From positions 1-46,423 of the forward strand of contig JADIMQ010000100.1 in assembly GCA_017694655.1 (NCBI GenBank): 46,423 bases of DNA. Direction: 5' to 3'. The notes beneath the pieces are model-generated. The model saw only the letters and a program-made list of their open reading frames with translations, did not search any database and was not told where the DNA came from. The DNA is from Candidatus Cryptobacteroides merdigallinarum. GTDB lineage: Bacteria > Bacteroidota > Bacteroidia > Bacteroidales > UBA932. This document shows, in pieces, positions 43,228 to 46,423 of this stretch (its first letter is position 1; each line of letters begins with the position of its first letter). A program made the translations under genes and the position numbers.

Positions 43228-44424
43228 ATGACAATTAAAAAAGCATTTTTTATCCTGCCGGCAATAATCTGTCTGGCGTCTTGCTCCGACAGTGAAACGA
43301 CACCCGACGAAACCGGAACAGAAAACGGGACCATTGTATCGGACTATGACTGGAATGAGATAGCTGATGAAGCCCAGAATGTACTCGAGACAGACTTCTG
43401 GTACAGCGCAGAGAACTTCTACTGGATTGACAACATCCACGACGTATCCACGTTCTACCACTACTGGCAGACAGCCCATGCAATGGAAACTCTTATGGAT
43501 GCGTATGAACGGACAGGAGATGAATTCTATGCAGACAGGGTAAGGACCGTACTTGCACGGATAAAGCAATCTACCGGCGGGAAATACATAAACCAGTATT
43601 ATGACGACATGTCCTGGATGGGGATGGCCTGTCTGAGAGCATACGACCTTTTCGGAGAAGAAGAATACATGAATGCCGCGACAATCCTCTGGGGAGATGT
43701 CCAGGGAGGATGGCTCGGAAGCGACAGCGGGATGCTATGGAACAAGATAAATGCCGACAAGGATATCCGGAACGCCTGCACGCACTGGACGGCAGCATGT
43801 TTTGCCGCCCAGATGTACAAGCGGACCAATGACAGCAAAGACCTTAAACTCGCACTCGATATCTACAGATGGGCCAACGAAAATCTCTTCGACTCCGCCA
43901 CGGGAGGCACTTATTCCTCTCTCGACAGCAAGACATTCACAACCTACAACCAGGGAGTGCTCATAGGTTCCTCATTGGAACTTTATGACATTACACGCAG
44001 GCAGGCTTACCTGGATTTCGCAACCGGATGCGGGAATTTCTGCATAAAGAACGACAAATTCGCAAAAGAAGGAATCTGGAGGAATGAAGGGGCCGGAGGG
44101 GACCCGGCTGGAAGCCTGAACCAGAACAACGGTGTTTTCAAGGGAATACTGGCCCACTATATGACAAAACTGATCCGGTCCGAGTATATCAATGATGCCC
44201 TCAGGCAGTCATATATCAGATTCATGGAAATGCAGGGAATCACCCTGTACGAGGCGACCGGCGACAGACTCCTTTTCCCTGGAGACTGGAGAAGGGCTGC
44301 AGAACCCGGGGAAAGGATATATCTCGGATGCCAGCTCAGCGGGGTGATTCTAATGGAGTGCAACGCGGTGTATATGAGGGAATACCCTGAACTGCTGCAG
44401 CACACCCACATTATTCGTCAGTGA
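43228..44424 (+). CDS. GH76 endo-alpha-1,6-mannanase, surface lipoprotein, copy 2
   Basis: A 398-residue GH76 mannanase with a lipobox LASC (Cys19) followed by SDSE, resembling the signal for export to the cell surface. The paired catalytic aspartates are in YYDDMSWMGMA (Asp126-Asp127). YHYWQTAHAMETLMDAY (77-93), GGWLGSD and YNQGVLIGSSLELYD are typical of the family. The likely task is the first cut of polysaccharide outside the cell, feeding SusC/D, whereas the other GH76 works in the periplasm. It is transcribed away from the operon. Its last 14 bases overlap the end of the convergent sulfatase gene. Confidence 0.9.
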   Translation: MTIKKAFFILPAIICLASCSDSETTPDETGTENGTIVSDYDWNEIADEAQNVLETDFWYSAENFYWIDNIHDVSTFYHYWQTAHAMETLMDAYERTGDEFYADRVRTVLARIKQSTGGKYINQYYDDMSWMGMACLRAYDLFGEEEYMNAATILWGDVQGGWLGSDSGMLWNKINADKDIRNACTHWTAACFAAQMYKRTNDSKDLKLALDIYRWANENLFDSATGGTYSSLDSKTFTTYNQGVLIGSSLELYDITRRQAYLDFATGCGNFCIKNDKFAKEGIWRNEGAGGDPAGSLNQNNGVFKGILAHYMTKLIRSEYINDALRQSYIRFMEMQGITLYEATGDRLLFPGDWRRAAEPGERIYLGCQLSGVILMECNAVYMREYPELLQHTHIIRQ

Positions 44425-45982
44425 AAGGGGCGGTCTGTTTCCAGGAATTCCCGGTATCATTCGGCACGGGGGTCCCAGGGGTTGAGCGTCCGAGTTCCAC
44501 ATATTCCTTCATGACGGACTTGTAGGTTGCGACAGTCTCGTCATAGTGGGCTACCCCATAGAGATTCGTGGATTCCTTGACATCGGAAGCCATATTATAG
44601 ACCTGCATCTCGGGAAGGCCGGATACGTCTGACCCTGATGCAGGATCGCCCCATCCTCCTGAGGTCGCAGTGAATATTACTTTCAGGTTTCCCCTTGTCA
44701 TGGCAAAGGACCCGTCGTTGGAAGTCACTACTATATCTGTACGCGAGCCGCTTCCGGAACCGGTAACGACATCCCAGAAACTGAAACTGTCTTCTGCTTC
44801 ACCGTTGGCGACAGGGGCTCCGAGCATTGCCGCGAAAGTGGCGAACAGGTCTGAAAGGCAGACCGGGTCAACAGACCGCCTTCCGGCTATGCGGTTCCCC
44901 CACGAGACGATAAGCGGTATTCTGTGGCCTCCTTCAAAAATATCGGACTTGTAGCCCCTCCATACATAGCTCGGGAAATGGCCCTGCTTTTCCATATTCT
45001 TTGTACCGGCATAATGGGCGCAGCCATTGTCAGCTGCAAATATGATTATAGTGTTTTCGAACTGCCCAGTCTCTTTCAGTTTGTCTGTCAGCTGTCCTAC
45101 CATATCGTCAATCATAAGGACGAAATCCCCGTAGTCTCCGATTCCGGACTTGCCCTTGAAGTCCGCCGAAGGCAATATCGGGGTATGGGGCGCAGTCAAT
45201 GGAAGATACAGGAAAAAAGGCTTGTCCGAAGACTTCATCTTCTCGATATAATCCAGAGCCCTTGCCGTCATATTCGGGAAGACTTCTTCAGGTACGAATT
45301 CCTCGGAAGCCACGCCTTCCCTCATCATCTGGAGTCCTGTCCTTGCAGGGAGTGTCCGTGTCGGCACCTGTGTAACCTTATCATTTTCAATATAAACATA
45401 CGGAGGCATGTCGAGTGAGGCTGTAATTCCATAAAAATAGCCGAATCCCCGCGCTGTAGGACCGTTCTTGACAGGAGCGGCATAATCTATATCTCCACCG
45501 TTCTTCTGCCAGTCCCAGCCAAGATGCCATTTGCCGATGCATGCAGTTTCATAGCCGTTGTCGGAAAAAAGATCTCCGAGAGTCCTCCTGCCGGAGGCAA
45601 TCATGGCCGGAGCTTCACTGCCAAGCACCCCCTGTTTCAGTTCTGTCCGCCATGGATAACGTCCGGTAAGGACAGAGTAACGTGAGGGTGTAGACATTGA
45701 CGACGACGAATGTGCATTGTTGAACACGATTCCGGAAGCACACAGAGCATCTATATTCTCCGTATGTATTTTGGAATCCGGATTAAGGCCGGAAATGTCC
45801 CCGTAGCCCATGTCATCCGCAAGAATGAGGATCACATCCGGTTGTCCGGAAGGAACAGGCTGCACTTCGCCGGACAACTGGTCTTCATCTCCGGCGATTT
45901 CCGCACAGGAAACCGCACCGGCTACAACCATGCCGGTCATTGCGGCAAGGCGGAATTTCTCAATATCATTCTTTGTCTTCAT
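44411..45982 (-). CDS. Sulfatase (S1, Ser-type), lipoprotein, copy 3
   Basis: A 523-residue sulfatase with a lipobox AVSC (Cys26), so unlike copy 2 it is membrane-anchored. DVILILADDMGYGD holds the metal-binding Asp pair; the formylglycine motif is STPSR (97-101; Ser97). KWHLGWDWQ, LTAPHTPILP and AADNGCAHY match copy 2 closely. The difference in location suggests that one removes sulfate outside or at the outer membrane and the other inside. It converges with the GH76 lipoprotein gene, overlapping it tail to tail by 14 bases. Its promoter should lie in 45983-46200; only near-matches (TATATTTTG) are seen there. Confidence 0.92.
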   Translation of the reverse strand: MKTKNDIEKFRLAAMTGMVVAGAVSCAEIAGDEDQLSGEVQPVPSGQPDVILILADDMGYGDISGLNPDSKIHTENIDALCASGIVFNNAHSSSSMSTPSRYSVLTGRYPWRTELKQGVLGSEAPAMIASGRRTLGDLFSDNGYETACIGKWHLGWDWQKNGGDIDYAAPVKNGPTARGFGYFYGITASLDMPPYVYIENDKVTQVPTRTLPARTGLQMMREGVASEEFVPEEVFPNMTARALDYIEKMKSSDKPFFLYLPLTAPHTPILPSADFKGKSGIGDYGDFVLMIDDMVGQLTDKLKETGQFENTIIIFAADNGCAHYAGTKNMEKQGHFPSYVWRGYKSDIFEGGHRIPLIVSWGNRIAGRRSVDPVCLSDLFATFAAMLGAPVANGEAEDSFSFWDVVTGSGSGSRTDIVVTSNDGSFAMTRGNLKVIFTATSGGWGDPASGSDVSGLPEMQVYNMASDVKESTNLYGVAHYDETVATYKSVMKEYVELGRSTPGTPVPNDTGNSWKQTAPFTDE

Positions 45983-46423
45983 GTCAGTATCACCGTTTTA
46001 AATTTGAAAAACCGTTTTCAAGTTTCCCGGCTCCTGCCAGGTTGCAGGAAATCCGCGTTGCCTGTCTGCAGTCACCATCTTACTTATGTGACTGAAAATT
46101 AACGACAATCCGCGGAAAACACCAGAGAATCAATCCATTTTGTAGTCAAACCAAAATATAAGCAAAAGATAATCAGACAATTAAAATATTCAAAATATAA
46201 GCACGTGATAAATTGCACAAACAGTAAAAAGACTCTTCAGGAATCAGTGACACAACTACATTTTAGTCTGACGAACATAAAACATATAACTGATAATCAA
46301 AAATTTAGCACAGTCGACAGCTACATTGTAGATGCAATGAAGACTACCGCGTCATTTTTTAGTCTACTTTTGAAAAAAAGTTATCGGAAGATAACTGCGG
46401 ACTACAGACATTAAAGCAATAAC
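45983..46423. other. Non-coding AT-rich end of the window
   Basis: This stretch of about 440 bases upstream of sulfatase copy 3 holds no credible gene. It contains a GTCAC/GTGAC hairpin near 46071-46092 and two copies of a TTTTAGTCT motif (about 46260 and 46358). A 69-codon open frame at 46205-46414 has no family resemblance and an AT-driven composition, so it is not called. The region may hold the sulfatase promoter and the start of another regulatory region beyond the window. Confidence 0.4.

Noticed and set aside
46205..46414. 69-codon open frame at the window end
   Set aside because: AT-rich, with no recognisable features; likely chance.
1..46423. tRNA, rRNA, CRISPR array, prophage or autonomous insertion sequence
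   Set aside because: No T-loop/cloverleaf, rRNA core sequence, regularly spaced repeat or transposase was seen in any gap.

Overview
The window looks like a chromosomal segment of a Bacteroidota (Bacteroidales) bacterium. The evidence is two SusC/SusD pairs, many lipoproteins with acidic residues after the lipobox cysteine, GldA/F/G-type ABC proteins, Ser-type sulfatases, and promoters of the Bacteroidota form TTTG-N19-21-TAnnTTTG. Genus and family cannot be read from the sequence alone. GC content is fairly high for the group, and the right-hand third (the second SusC/D locus and its regulator) looks more AT-rich. No rRNA, tRNA or CRISPR array was found.

Layout. 1-545: non-coding, with one end of a small inverted-repeat element (MITE-like), a palindromic repeat and a terminator. 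546-3538 (-): ribosomal/translation cluster rplM-rpsI-rpsB-tsf. 3668-20089 (-): ten tightly packed co-directional genes. In transcription order these are an ABC ATPase, two GldF-GldG-type fusion proteins, two short MutS-like ATPases, SusC, SusD, a DUF4843-like lipoprotein, a PKD-like lipoprotein and a fimbrillin-like lipoprotein. 20528-22152 (-): pfkA and smpB. 22377-22604: a complete MITE-like element with terminal inverted repeats and 8-bp flanking direct repeats. 22692-23684 (+): miaA. 23954-26587 (-): pgk-pgi. 26816-28264 (+): a GH29 alpha-L-fucosidase lipoprotein with its own promoter. 28400-30007 (-): a membrane-spanning TPR/HTH regulator of DUF6377 type. 30414-42800 (-): a polysaccharide-utilisation operon, transcribed sulfatase-sulfatase-SusC-SusD-surface lipoprotein-GH76-GH125. 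43228-45982: a divergent GH76 lipoprotein (+) converging on a third sulfatase (-).

How the parts work together. The right-hand locus is best read as an alpha-1,6-mannan utilisation system. GH76 endo-mannanases cut the backbone, SusC/D import the products, and GH125 trims alpha-1,6-linked mannose. Three sulfatases in the same locus, and the absence of the usual side-chain mannosidases such as GH92, suggest a sulfated, lightly branched mannan. The regulator beside it probably senses a glycan in the periplasm. The left-hand ten-gene locus is the best candidate for an undescribed system: an outer-membrane SusC/D importer and its surface lipoproteins appear co-transcribed with a Gld-like inner-membrane ABC complex and a pair of MutS-like ATPases that lack mismatch-recognition domains. 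Its substrate is unknown.

Two families of small intergenic repeats punctuate the window. One is the MITE-like element, in two inverted copies about 22 kb apart. The other is a modular palindromic family that appears to supply transcription terminators after tsf, pfkA, miaA/pgi and the mannan operon.
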